DNA of 64,000 bases from assembly GCA_013397455.1 (NCBI GenBank), contig VYZB01000222.1:1097169-1161168 (forward strand). Reading direction: 5' to 3'. Every line of letters begins with the position of its first letter. Within the stretch, counting starts at the first letter, position 1. Of this stretch, positions 24,986-37,600 are shown in pieces. Under the pieces are notes generated by a model. That model saw nothing but the letters and a program-made list of their open reading frames with translations. It was not told where the DNA came from and did not search any database. The stretch comes from Crotophaga sulcirostris. Taxonomy: Eukaryota > Chordata > Aves > Cuculiformes > Crotophagidae. The position numbers and the translations under genes are program-made.

Positions 24986-27900
24986 ATCAGAATCCATATT
25001 AAGCATTGTGAAGGGGAGAGTCATAGATCTGAAAGTTGGGGAATAAGAATTGACAAAATGCTTTAGTTGGTGCTGACTGGATCCACCTTAAGAGGGAACA
25101 CCCTCTCACGAGTCCCTCTCCCAAAACTGTGTTGCACTTCACAAGAATAAAACCAAACATTATCTTATTCCATTCCAAACTCTTCTACTCTGGTAATTAA
25201 ACTATTTAGTTAATAAATGACTGACATGTTGGCTCAGTGTAAACGTCTCTCAAATGAAAAGGGCATGTCAACAGCAACAGTCTGCCCCTACTGATCGCTT
25301 TCAGCAAGCCTTTGTACTTTCCTTTGCTATTTCTGTGTTGTTCGGGATACTTTACTCCATGGTGACCTACAATTTTAATAAGCATGCTACATTACCAAAC
25401 TATTAATGTTTGTTTTGTTTATATCTATTCTGGAAAACATATCAAAATAAAATACATTAAAAGCAGTAAAGAGGACATGTAGGCTTGTATAACTGCTGTT
25501 TCCCCTGCTGCTAACGTAGTCCCTCAATCTAAGAAAGGAGAAGCTGATCCATGTTTTCAGAGTCTCCTTAGTATGTAGAAGAACTTGGGAACTTGAATGG
25601 CAGAAGGATACTGGCTGGAACTTCAGTGGTGAGCATTTGGACAGCATACACACAACATTATGTGGAAATCTGAGCTGTTTCAGTATTCGGAAGATCTTAC
25701 AGATGCCAGAGCCAAGTATTTCCCAAATATAATTGCAAAAGGTAAAGAACAGTCATCAGCTTTGTTAAGAGCTATTATCACCATTTTGATTCCAGCTTTC
25801 TCCCTCTAAGGATCAGCTAGAGTTTGTAAGGAAAAAAAAAAAAGCAACATATTTTATGAATCTACTAAAAAACCCACAGAACTTGGGCAACTGCTTTATC
25901 TTTCAAATCTCTTTTGACAAATGGCATATATATTATACTGAATTGATAGATATGATTTTTTCAAAGTATATTATAATGTTTTATGTTATCTGATGGAAAA
26001 CTGAAACTGTGAAATAACCTATTATCTTGATGTAACGTGAGCTTTTACATTCAGGATGATTAAAAAAACCAATAAAACCCAACATACTTTTATAATTAGA
26101 GAGCAACAATTAAATTGCAAATTCCCTATTCATTTAATAAAACAAGAACAAGAACTGGAGAAACACAGTAACAATTGCCTACCTAAATTCATTTCTCAAA
26201 TACCTGCTTCTGTATAAGTGTTGACAGCAAAAATGTGCAAGTAGGAGCAACATGCTTCATGGATGCCTTCAAAGTCCTTCTGCACTCTTAATATGTTAAT
26301 TTTCAAATCTTTTTTTTTTTTGACAACTTTCTTCACAGGCAAGCATCAAATTTTGTTGTTCTTCACCACTTTCCTCCCCCCATCAGTACCACTGCATATG
26401 AGAAAGCTCTCGCCTTAAGTGCCATGAGAAATCACAGAGGAAAACCGTGGCAGACCTAGAAATGAAATCCAAACCTTTCAAACTCACAGGTTTAGCCAGT
26501 GGACATGATTTAGTCAGCAGAGAAAAGCACTGGACCGCAGAGGTTATGTACTGGAAGCAGTGACTAAACTACAGGGGAGAAAATACCAGAAAGACAGTAA
26601 AAGAATGGTTATCAAGGCTTCATTAGCTTTGTTGTTCCCCCCGTCTTTTAAAGTACAATCATTTATAAATACCAACGGTGACTTTACTACCTTAAATTAT
26701 ATTATATTGTGAAANAATTATATTATCAGTAAAAATATCAGGAGAATAGCTTACAAATAAGAACTCCTTTATTTCTATAGCACTGGAATATCTGAAAATT
26801 TTCAATCAGATTTCAGATCACGCTATGCTACTACAACAGTCTCGTCAAGGTTTTTGTAATGACCTTGTATTAAGGTGGAATCTGACAAGTTTTCATTTCT
26901 ACGTGTCTCAGTGGCGAAAGCTTGTAACCATAAATAAATGCTCTTTCATACTACTGTGAATTATGGAGTATCCCTAGGCTCTATATTGGATTCACACTTT
27001 CAACATCTATACACTTGCACTAGTTTGTATTTTTTGCCATAATGTTGCAGTATGTCATTTTTTTGCAGATGATACCCTGAGTTATCTATCCCTCAAAAAA
27101 GAAAATTCTGCAATAGCAGACCTAATGCCTGACCGATGTTAATAACTACAATAGCTCAAAACTCTGTGAAGATAATGCAAACAAGACAAACAATAGTATT
27201 TGGGTCTCCTTTGTGTACATCTATTTAATCCTTTCCCTACCATGGACAGGCGCTATGTTACTTCATTTCAGAGCAATTTTACCTTGAATGAGAAATCTGC
27301 TTGGCTAATTACATGTACTGAAGAAAGGATCTAAACTGTTGGTCTTTTATACAGGGAATTCTAGTCAACACAATTTATCCTGGTTTGTCTGGTTTTCAGT
27401 CAAAACAATGGAATGAATTAAACCTATTCTTTACCAAGATGACAAATGCTTAGGTAGACCAACATGATAAACTTTATAATATGCTGTAAGAAAATCAAAG
27501 AGAGGGTTGAGTAGAACATGACCATTGACAAAGATCTGGTGAAGTCTCAAGAAACAAACTGATTCCTAACTAAAAGATACCATGAGTCATTACACAACTA
27601 TCCAGGCAATAACAGAGTATATTTGTACAACATTCTTCACATGATCCCTCCTGACATAAACTTCAAACAAGTTGATACAAATTTCATTGACATAATGAGA
27701 ACAAATAAAATAAATCTAGTGAATGGAGCCCAGAGTGATCTTTGCCTCTTGCATACAATACATTTAGACAAGTCTATCAACTGCTATGATGATTTATATT
27801 AGCGATTAAGATGTATTCTTTAAGCAGCGTTGTGAAAGCTACAATCTTATGTTTCTAAAAGAAAATCAGTCTCTTCTTTTAAAAGCAAAGCAGAAACAAC

Positions 27901-30900
27901 ACTCCTCTGCATTTGTAGAAGAGATGACTGAAAGACAAAAGTGTTTTTCCTTGGAACTCAAAAATACAGTAATCTTTGGGGGACAGATGCAATGCAAGCC
28001 AAGAAAAAGATGCATCTCAAAAATCTCAGGGTTGTTCAACAGGATACAGAAAATAGCACTGTTAATATCAAAACTGTGAGGCAAGCGAAATAGAGTTAAA
28101 ACTATTTAAAATACTTAAAAGTGTAGTATTAAGTCAGAAAAAAGTTTGAAGGTATTACATATCGAGAGGACATCCCCCAGAACCTGCAGAAATACAGCTT
28201 TTACAGCAGTTTTGGAAAGAGAATATAGTGTTGTGTATATAGAGAGACTAAATGGGTAGTACAGTAGTACTTTGTTATAAGAAGCAGTGTGATTATGATA
28301 CAATTGATATTTCTCTCTGGGAAAATTAAAACACAACTTCATACATAGATAAATGGGGTATGGGAGCATGGCAGAAATAGCTACCAATCCACCAAATGTT
28401 TATATAGATTGGATAGTACGAATCCTACAATATTAAGGCAATTACATTTTCTCCTCTGCAAAAGTTTCTTCTTGGGACTTGGAACTCTTTGGAATTTCGT
28501 AATTTCCAATCTGTGGGCCTGGCAAGTCTTAGGGATAAAAGGAAGTGTTGTACTTCTTAACAGGCAGACAATAAGAGATCTTCCTGGAGGACTTGCTTTC
28601 TTCTCCTGCAACAGTAATTGGCCTTTATAATACTTTTTTTCTTTTTAGTAGGAAGCGTTCATATTCATGCACAACATTGCAAATGAAAAAAAAAACCCCA
28701 GAAATTCCAATTTAAATTTGGAAAATTTGTGAAGTCAAGTGTCTAACTGTATGAAGTTAGTGGGCCAGCTCTGGAAATAACCTTTTAGTAGCAACTGACA
28801 TAGAGTGTATAAAAGAAGTGAAAATGTGGAGCACAGAACTCCATCTGACTGAAGACACTTGGCCTCTCTTTCACCTGCTGACTGAAAACTGACATGTCAT
28901 TAGCAGCTCTGATAAGAACACTGAGCCTACGAACCATTGTTAACTGCTGCCAGAAGATATCTGCAAGAATACTGTCACCAAAAAGTCACAACAGCCTTCA
29001 TAAAAGGTCAAGAGGTCTTAAAACAGGTGCTTTGACAGATCTCTTTTATAGAGCTCAAATTGAACAAATCTCATCTGGTGCATTAAGGAACGGTCCTTAA
29101 AATATTCATGCACTGAAAAACCTCTAGTCAGATAGAGTGAGACTTTCAGGCCACAGCTTGGTTTCCACTTCATCAGATTCAGTGCTATGAATAACCATTT
29201 TCATGTTTAATTTTTCTCCCTACTTTTTCAAATTCTTCTGAACTACTTCCTGAAAGCATCATGAGTATTCTGTTCAGAACAAGAGTGTCCCATGGCAGCA
29301 CCTGTTCAAGTTAGTTCAAAGCAAAATCCTTCTTTCTGTGAAAAATCCAAGTATTTACCTTTTCTGGAGACCATCAAAAACTCTCATGCAGTTTCTTCTA
29401 GGTAACAGAAAGTATAAAAGAAAGATAAGGAAAATAAATGCTAAAATAAAGCAATAAGAGCACAAATCTAACTTGGATCTGTGAAATCTCTGACCCTTGA
29501 TATACTTCACTTTGACTGGAAGGCTCTGAGCAACCAGATTTAAGTGGGCCTTACTTACTCAGTGGCTAGGTCCAGATGACCTGCAGACCCCATGACCTTA
29601 CAACCTAAATTGATTCTAAGTGCCACAAAGGGTAAACTAGAGAGTTCAAAAGCTGCTTTAGACTACTTAATATAAACACTCTTCAACGAGGCCTAAGAAT
29701 ACTTAAGGAAAGAGCACTGAATGCAATGTTTGAGAACGAGGGCTCTAATGTTCTGCTTACAGACAATCCCAGAGGAGGGGAGGGAAGCTAAAGACCAGTA
29801 GGACTTCAGACCAATCAACTTCACCTTGCTGAAAATATCGGCACAAATTCCAGACTCTCAGAAAGGAAAGATGAAGATCCATAAATAGGAACACAGATGT
29901 AAAAGTGCTGGATTTCAAGGAGATGAATACCAAAAGAGAAACTCCTGCAGCAAAGCGTTCCCTCAGTTGTGAGTTGCTGTTTTCAATAGCATTTAGACAA
30001 CTGCTTGCCAGTTAAGTGTTATACTTCAAAAGGAGGAAAAGACCCTTCTTTACTGCTTAGATAGAGCAATGTGAAATCATAAGCCATCAGTTCCTTTATA
30101 CCTTTCACCACAGGAGACTATAAGATGAATACTATGCTTTTACTAAAAGACAGAATTATTGTAGGACTGAATTCCTTGTGGATATTGGGCACCTTCTTCA
30201 CAGGGCTGTTCAGCACCAGAGGAAAAGTTGATGACTTCTTGAAGGCACTGAGCAACTGAGCAAGAGAACTCCAAAAATAATGCATAGCTACAGATTATTA
30301 GATTTGCTTTTATCAGTGTCAAACCTAGTTTACTATATATAGTTTCAGCTGTTTATTCAATATGCATGTGCACTTCTGAAATTAGGGTGCGTAAATGTTC
30401 AGAAATGAGTGGGGCCCATGAGTAATTCTGACTCATTTTATCATTCCTGTGCCTCTAGGGCAGTTTCTGTTTGAATGGCAATATAAGGGTACATGAAATA
30501 ATTGCGGAATACTGATGAGATTATGCTTATTTGTGCTGAAAGCCTGGTTATGTGGATATGTTTTAGTTGTTTTTTTTTTTTCATTGTATATAACGGTCTT
30601 AAGCTCTTAACCACTATTACACAGCACCACAGCCGAGTACATCACAGTAAAGTAAACTTCATAGCATGCGCAGACAAATATGTGAATTCAACTTTATCCC
30701 TTCCCCTCACTCATGACATCCAATGCATGCACAGTTTCTAAGAAAAAGATTTTACAAAAAGCCATGCAAGGGTTTAGAAAAAACTGCGCTGTATTTTAAT
30801 TATTGTTTTAATTATTTTAATACATAAACACTATCAGATGGCTGTGTTTTCTTTAGTTATTATTACTGTTCTACATCTTCAAGCTAGACAGTGTATATAA

Positions 30901-32485
30901 TTGAACTTTAAAAACCACCATGAACATGAGAGTTCTGAATTTCCAAACTACATGTAACCAAGTAGAAATATTTGCCTTAAAATCTGATATTTAATTATCA
31001 AACAGCTCAACTTTATCTACCGGAAATATTAGATAAATTTTAGTAAAATATATCTTTTCAGGGTTTCCTATGAAAATATATGTTCATATATACACACACA
31101 CATTTATATGTATATACAAGTAAAAATACAACCTTCAGGTTACATTTGCTACATCACTGCTTTGTTGAAATTCAGGAAATGGGTCAAGGCACAACTTACA
31201 TGACCTTACATGATTAGTTCTGAAAGGTTTACTTCTTTGTCACACTGATTTGTGACAATCACCTTGCTGCTCTGAAGTCATAAATCTCTGCAGAGATTAT
31301 AGTATGCCTCTCTATATATTGGTATGCCATCAGAAACAGTGATGATTATTTTATACTAGTGTGAAAAGGCAGGGAATGCTTAGGAGACACTTATGTTCAT
31401 TGTTCTCTGTTCAGATATTTCTGACTGTGTCTAGAGGTAAAAAAATATAATGTACATTTACATATTTATGAGTATTTTAAAGTAATATCTTATATGTATT
31501 AAAATACTATCAATATCCCTACATTACTACAATGCAAGGCAGAAAACTAGCTACAATGCATTTTTTCCTGAAAACTCCCTAAATTAAAATAATTTAAAAA
31601 ATACATTATAAGTAGTGATGATTGATAAATAGCAAAAATAAGTCTACACTTAGGGGCAATTACTAAATTTCAAAAGACTTATTTATTATACCACAAGATC
31701 TAAAAATATCTTTCTTGGTATTGAGAAGCAGAAAAATCCTTATGATACAATACATGGGCTGCAGAACCATGCAAGGCAAATTGAGGAGCGCAGGCAGAAA
31801 CTCACCTCTAGCTTTGTTCTTTGAAGCAGCCACTGGAAGCAAGGAAAAGGTTGCACAAGAAGAAGAGAACAAAGATAGATTAGACAGAAGTTTGAGCAAG
31901 TAAGGATACAGAGAAACTTTATCACTATCGATTCAAAGCTAACATGCACTGTTTCTAGGATTATTTGACCTATTTATTTGAAACACTGCGGCACTATGAG
32001 GTAGTTCAGATCTATGATTCTGTCAGAAGACCTGTGTTGAGAGTTTAGAAAATGTATGACAAAACACACTCCAAAAGCATGGCAAGAAGTGTAGAAAAAT
32101 CACGGATCATTAATCACAAGTAGGTGAGAGCGTATGTATACATATTTGTGAATTCTAAAACGTACAGCACAATCTGCCGTGCCAAAAGTATGTTCTGAAG
32201 TATCTAAATCTTACATTATTCTTTTGCTCCTATTTCGTGAGACGTTCTCCTGTGAAACTGATGCAAACAAACATCAGTTGAACTGCAGGTACTGCATTTA
32301 TTTATAATTTCTGTCATATGACCATCGTTATTCTTCATTGAAGTCTGTATCTTCAGATTGTTCTTGCACCTAATGGAGCGTGCAAAGCAAAAGGAGTAGA
32401 TAATGTTTTTTAAAAAAGTGACTAGTGTTCAAACTCAGAGAAAAAGGGGCAGACACTATATCCTACCTCGAGTCTTGAAAGAGTT

Positions 32486-32545
32486 CTTTTTTTGTTGTTT
32501 GGCTGAGGTTTTTTGTTGTGGGTTTTTGTTTGTTTGTTTGTTTTT
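32486..32545 (-). repeat. T/G-rich tract (AAAC type on minus strand)
   Basis: TTTTTTG, GTTTTTTGTTG and four tandem TTTG units. It is the reverse-complement counterpart of the A/C tracts seen elsewhere. Confidence 0.8.
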
Positions 32546-32689
32546 CTGATCTGCTGTCTCACAAATCAGTCTTTACAAAGGCAAGTGAGGAGAGCATGGC
32601 AGCAAAGGCCAAGTTGCTATGTATAAAGAAAATGTTGAAAAAATTAAAACTTTTAACTTCATGATCGAATCCAGAAATATCTCTATCTT

Positions 32690-32778
32690 TTTTCTTTTTG
32701 TTCTTGTTGGTGGTGGTTTGTGGTTTTGTTTTTCATTTTGGTTTGGTTTTCTTTGGTGTGTATTTTGGTTTTTTAAAA
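32690..32778 (-). repeat. T/G-rich low-complexity tract
   Basis: GGTGGTGG, GGTTTTG and GGTTTGG blocks in T-rich sequence. It lies immediately downstream, in the minus direction, of the exon-like segment 32773-32957. Confidence 0.7.
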
Positions 32779-33213
32779 AATTTCTTCACTGATCTCTCCT
32801 CTATCATTCTGCATTGCCATCATTCTCCTGGCAGTGAAAATAAAATTAAAAAGCAGTCCCATGATGTCTGAAAACAGCTCTGCTTTGGCGATGTTCAACA
32901 AATGCAGATACTTCTGCAGAGCTCTTTCCGTAAGGCTGTTTAACAAGACATATTCACCTGCAAAATAGCCAGTAAATCTTACATGCACTAAATATTGCTC
33001 TCATAGTAAATAAAATTAATGATGCCATTCTAATTTTATAATAAGTGAACAGTTTCTCCTTCATGCAAGTGTAAGTTGATAATGAATGCATTGAGTTCAT
33101 CAACCTGTTCATTTTCTTATGTTTCCCCTTCTTTTTCAGTCTTGAGAATTATGTCTACATGAAAGCATTATTACTTTGGGCCAGAATCACCATTTCAACT
33201 TAAAGGTCTGGAC

Positions 33214-33326
33214 NNNNNNNNNNNNNNNNNNNNNNNNNNNNNNNNNNNNNNNNNNNNNNNNNNNNNNNNNNNNNNNNNNNNNNNNNNNNNNNNNNNNNNN
33301 NNNNNNNNNNNNNNNNNNNNNNNNNN
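33214..33326. other. Assembly gap (113 N)
   Basis: Continuous Ns. The right side resumes in alternating AT sequence, so a low-complexity stretch probably caused the break. Open frames running across it are meaningless. Confidence 0.99.
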
Positions 33327-34325
33327 TTCAGAATAAATATATATACATATATGTGAATTATAATATAAACTGTGTATATGGGTACATATATACATGTACA
33401 GTAAAAGAATCCAATCATTCTATGATTAGACAACTTTATTTTGAAGCATAAGCACTAGATAGAGAATTATTACCTATCAAGTATCAGTAAATAAAGAAAA
33501 GATATAAATGAGGTTGTACATTATAATTGGGAGTAGGACAGGTTACTAAGCTTGTTAGACCAATTACAAGCCTCTGCAAATCCACTAATAGAGAACTAGA
33601 TGACAGTAACCTTCTTAAAAATGTCATGTTCAATACTTCTAAGTTTTTCCGTTGACAGTATGGTCTAATTACAAGTCAATTCATAAAGTTCAAACGGCAC
33701 AACAGCCAAATTAGCTGAAACAGACTTTCAAAATATAATTCTGCCTACTGAAGGGAATTAGCTGGAGCTGTTTCCATCGATGGGTCATCTTTTTCATACT
33801 TAATACAACAGAAAATTTCCTTTCATTCTTATTATTGAGGTTGGTAATTCTTTTTTCAAAGGTGAAAGAATTTTTCTGTCTTCCGTCTTTACTGTCCTTG
33901 CCACGCCACTCCGTGTAAAGACAAGACAATTTTTAACTCATATACAATATGTTTTAAAACTTCTACCCATCTCCTCTTATTACTACATGAAAAGCCGTAA
34001 CAGGAGACAAGCAGAGATAAATGTTTCAAATGAGCAACACCAAGACTGAAATTTAGCAGAGGGAGGCTGATCTCTGAGTTACAGCCCCAGATATGGGATA
34101 ACTCAGCTTTTTATGCCACTGAAGTCAGTGAAAAAATACCTATAGGTTTCAACAAACAACATTACAATGAAAGGATCTACATTTGCTTTATGTTTCCAGC
34201 AAGTCAGCTGATTTCTCTGCATTTCACATAATACATTCTCTTTTTCCCCATCTAGTCTTCCTTGCCTGCTGACTAAAGAGACAAGTTCTTCAAGGCAAGG
34301 AGCCTCTCACTTCTCAAAGTAGTAC

Positions 34326-34645
34326 AGAATCATAAAATGGTTTGGGTCAGAAGGGACCTTAAAGATTTAGTTCCAACCCCTTTGCCATAGGCAGGGGCAC
34401 TTTCCACTCGATAGGTTGCATAATGCCTCATACAACCTGGTCTTGAACACCTCTAGGGGTGGGCCATCCAACAAATTCTCTGGACAGCCTGTGTCAGTGC
34501 CTCACCATACTCACAGTAAAAAAAAATTTCCTAAGATCTAATCTAAATCTACCCTCTTTCAGCTTCAGACTGTTAACCCTCATTCTATCACTGAGCATCA
34601 TGATAAAGACCCTGTCCTCAGCTTTACTGCAAGCAAAATATACTC
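34326..34645 (-). mobile_element. CR1 LINE, 3' part, older subfamily
   Basis: Read on the plus strand it starts with the reverse-complement CR1 tail (AGAATCATAAAATGGTTTGG). It continues through the conserved 3' UTR block with GAAGGGACCTTAAAGAT and into the ORF2 end, including the reverse complement of the CACTCAGAGA-type and TTTCTTCCTAA-type segments. Several indels and substitutions break the frame, so it is clearly older than the copies at 10841 and 54466. The 5' part is missing. It lies on the minus strand. Confidence 0.92.
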
Positions 34646-37600
34646 GTAGGACACTGATTTGAAACTTCAGTAACACAACTAAAATGGATTAGGTCTCGCC
34701 AGTAATATATTATGGATACAATGTAACCTGAAAACTGTAATTTACTGTATTTGGGTGGCACTTATTGTATTTGGCTGAATTAATGAGCCAATCAAGAAAT
34801 GGATAAAAAGGAAAGGCAATGCCTTCTGGTATTTTCCCACGTTCAAGGATTTGTTTAAAAATAATCACACATCTACAAGGGCATTTTTCTTCAGTTACTC
34901 TGCCTTGGCTTTCTTAGGAAATCGATTTTGGATAGAGGGACATAGTAAAGAAAAGTGTGAACAGTGGCCTTTGTTAGAATTTAGGGAAGATTTTAAAGAA
35001 CAGAGAAGAAAGACAAAAAGGGAAGAAAGAGTATATTCTCAAAAGTCAGGCTGAAAGGCATGAGAGCTACTAGGTTTCTAGGTAAGACTGAGAAAAGAAA
35101 GAAGTCTCTTGCATTAGTCCTTATTTCTAACAAGATTAAATAATATTTTATCTTTCTGAAAGCTCCTCTGGACACAGCATACGCAATACAAAAAGGTTGG
35201 CTACTAGGAAAAGGTCTGGGAGTGAGGGAATCACAGAGCACCAAAAGAATTCATGTTTAGAGATCTCAGGAGAGTCCACTCTGAGGGATCCGGAAAGGGA
35301 AGGAAAATTGTGCCAAGTCCTGAATCATGGCAGTTAATATTCATAGAATTAAGGTTTAGGGGCATTTTTAGATCAGAAAAAGCATTTCTTCTGCAGCTGT
35401 GCTTCTGAAACAATGTTTTGTAAAAAATCATTGTCTGAATGTAAAAAGCTGGATTCAAATTTCAAAAACTATATTATACGCTTGCTCTCAAATATCAATA
35501 ATATATTGTGCTTTATTTTTCTGTGATATATCTTTCTGACTTCTTGCTTTTTGTATGCCAACAATTGTTGAATTACATTCTTTGATAAATGGTGGGTACA
35601 AGTTGTTCAATATTTCCTCCACGCTCAGCTGTCTCTATGCTGTTCAATTTTGTAGACATTTTTAGACAGATTTGATATAGCATTTATTTTATTTTTCTTT
35701 TATATGTGATTTATTATTCGATTTGGGGTTTTGTCTTCTGTCTTTGGAAAAAAAAAACAACCACATGTCCTACCAATTACTTCAATAGCTCAATAAAAAT
35801 AAAAGAGGGAAAAAGTATTTTCCTCAGATGTCCAGCATACCTAACCTTTTATTACAGAAAATAAGGAGAAAGAAAAAAGAAAGTGAGAGGTTTCAGGTCA
35901 GTGTCCTGTTCTCATTTCATCTATTGCATGTGCTAAGAATGCAGCTAAAGGAAAAACCAGGACAATATCTAAATGTTATAATGACTAAATAGCTCTTTTC
36001 AAGAAAAGAAACAAGATGAAAGTCACAATCATAAAACACATTGCATTGATTTTCTCCTGAATACAGTAACCTACAGTTCCAGCAAATCTGGAGGTCCTCT
36101 CATCTTCAGTAAAAAAAATTAAGACATCGAAAGTCTAAGGATGGACATAATTATTAATCTGTATTTTTACTCCAGTCTTAAAACCTTTTGCAACCATGGA
36201 ACACTAAAAATTATTAGAGAAGCAGCACATGCTAAAACAAAACAAAACAAAACCACCTTCCTTCCCCAAGACCCACAACATATAATGCATATTTCCAATT
36301 TTCAAAAGAAAATGAGTTATTTTTGTACTACCTAAATTTTGCATTTTCTTTTTAATTTGATGATGATGATGACAACAAATGCATTTTTTTTTCCTTCGGA
36401 AAAACTGATGGATTATCATTGGTCATTTAGGTCACCTACATGCCAGCTCCGATTCTCTGACTGGAAAATTTCCTTTGTGTGACAGAAGGCTTAGCAGGAT
36501 CATTTTCTCCAGAGAATAATGCAAATTATTAGGCTCTCAGAGACTAAGAGACCCATTCAAAGCAAAAATATCAGTACTTGTTGTAACACAGCATGCTTCA
36601 CTGCCTCCCTTTCAACAACAGCATTTTCCAAAAGCCACTGAAGGAGAAAGAAACCACCATCATCATCTGAAATCCTCAGTGAGATTTTGAATCTCCTGCA
36701 TTCAGGAAGACATTGGTGCCTCATCTTGAAGAGTGCTCAACAGACAACAGAGAAACATGGGATCTACAGAGTTCTTTCAGATTAGGGTACAGTTTAAAAA
36801 AAACCAAAACCTAGACATACCCTCATGGTTAAATGTGTTTAATTCTGATTTTCTGACCTTTCTTTTGACTGCCTTCATTTATATGCGTTTGCATTTTTTA
36901 GTGAATATTCTTTTATATACAAAAGTTTTATCAACTCTTGTCAGAGATTTCAAAAATATCAGTTACTGACATTTGCAGACATAATCAGAATGTGTATATT
37001 CCCAGATACGTCTTCTTCTCTTTATTTGTATAACCATTAAGGATCTTTGCAGTCATGCATACGTAATTATATGGAGTTCAAACATACAACCTTCTATTAT
37101 TTATTGCATCTTTGCATCATTCTATTCACAACACAAGTTCCTAAGATGACATCAGGTAATTTCCTGCAGAAAGAGATACATTTTGCTTACTAAACAATTG
37201 ATCTTCGAAAAAACAAGAACCTTTTTGGTTCTAGGAAATTAATACATTTTTTCCCCCAGGGTTTAAGATAAAAAATACTATGCAAAAAAAAAAAGTATTA
37301 ATATATTTTATCACAACTATAAGATTAAATGTGTATAAAATACAATACATATTGAATATATGCAATATAGTAGGGATTATGCATCTATATAGTGATTTGT
37401 AATAATTTTTCCTCCTAGAACACAAAATATATTCTCAAAGATGCAATTGAAAAGGAGACAATAATGCAGATTTTGAAGGGTTATGAAGAGGTCAACTACT
37501 GCATCCTCTGGATCTGAAGCAGCATTAATTACTTTTGGACCTCTCCCAACAGTTCACCTAACATTGTTAAATACTTTGGTCACAGGGACTCCACATAATC

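Larger units (their letters stand above)
10984..34325. other. Long AT-rich region without a recognised gene
   Basis: About 23 kb with no recognised interspersed repeat and no identifiable protein. It holds A/C-rich tracts (16637-16706, 20928-21004, 23094-23132, 24157-24196, 24940-24985) and a pyrimidine tract at 17944-18009. It also holds perfect inverted repeats at 16825-16848 and 23807-23870, a stop-poor patch at 15030-15573 and several exon-like segments listed as findings. Gap positions are 26717 and 33214-33326. Confidence 0.55.

Noticed and set aside
33176..33451. Open frames of 66 to 91 codons across 33214-33326
   Set aside because: They run through 113 unknown bases and only look open because Ns contain no stop codons.
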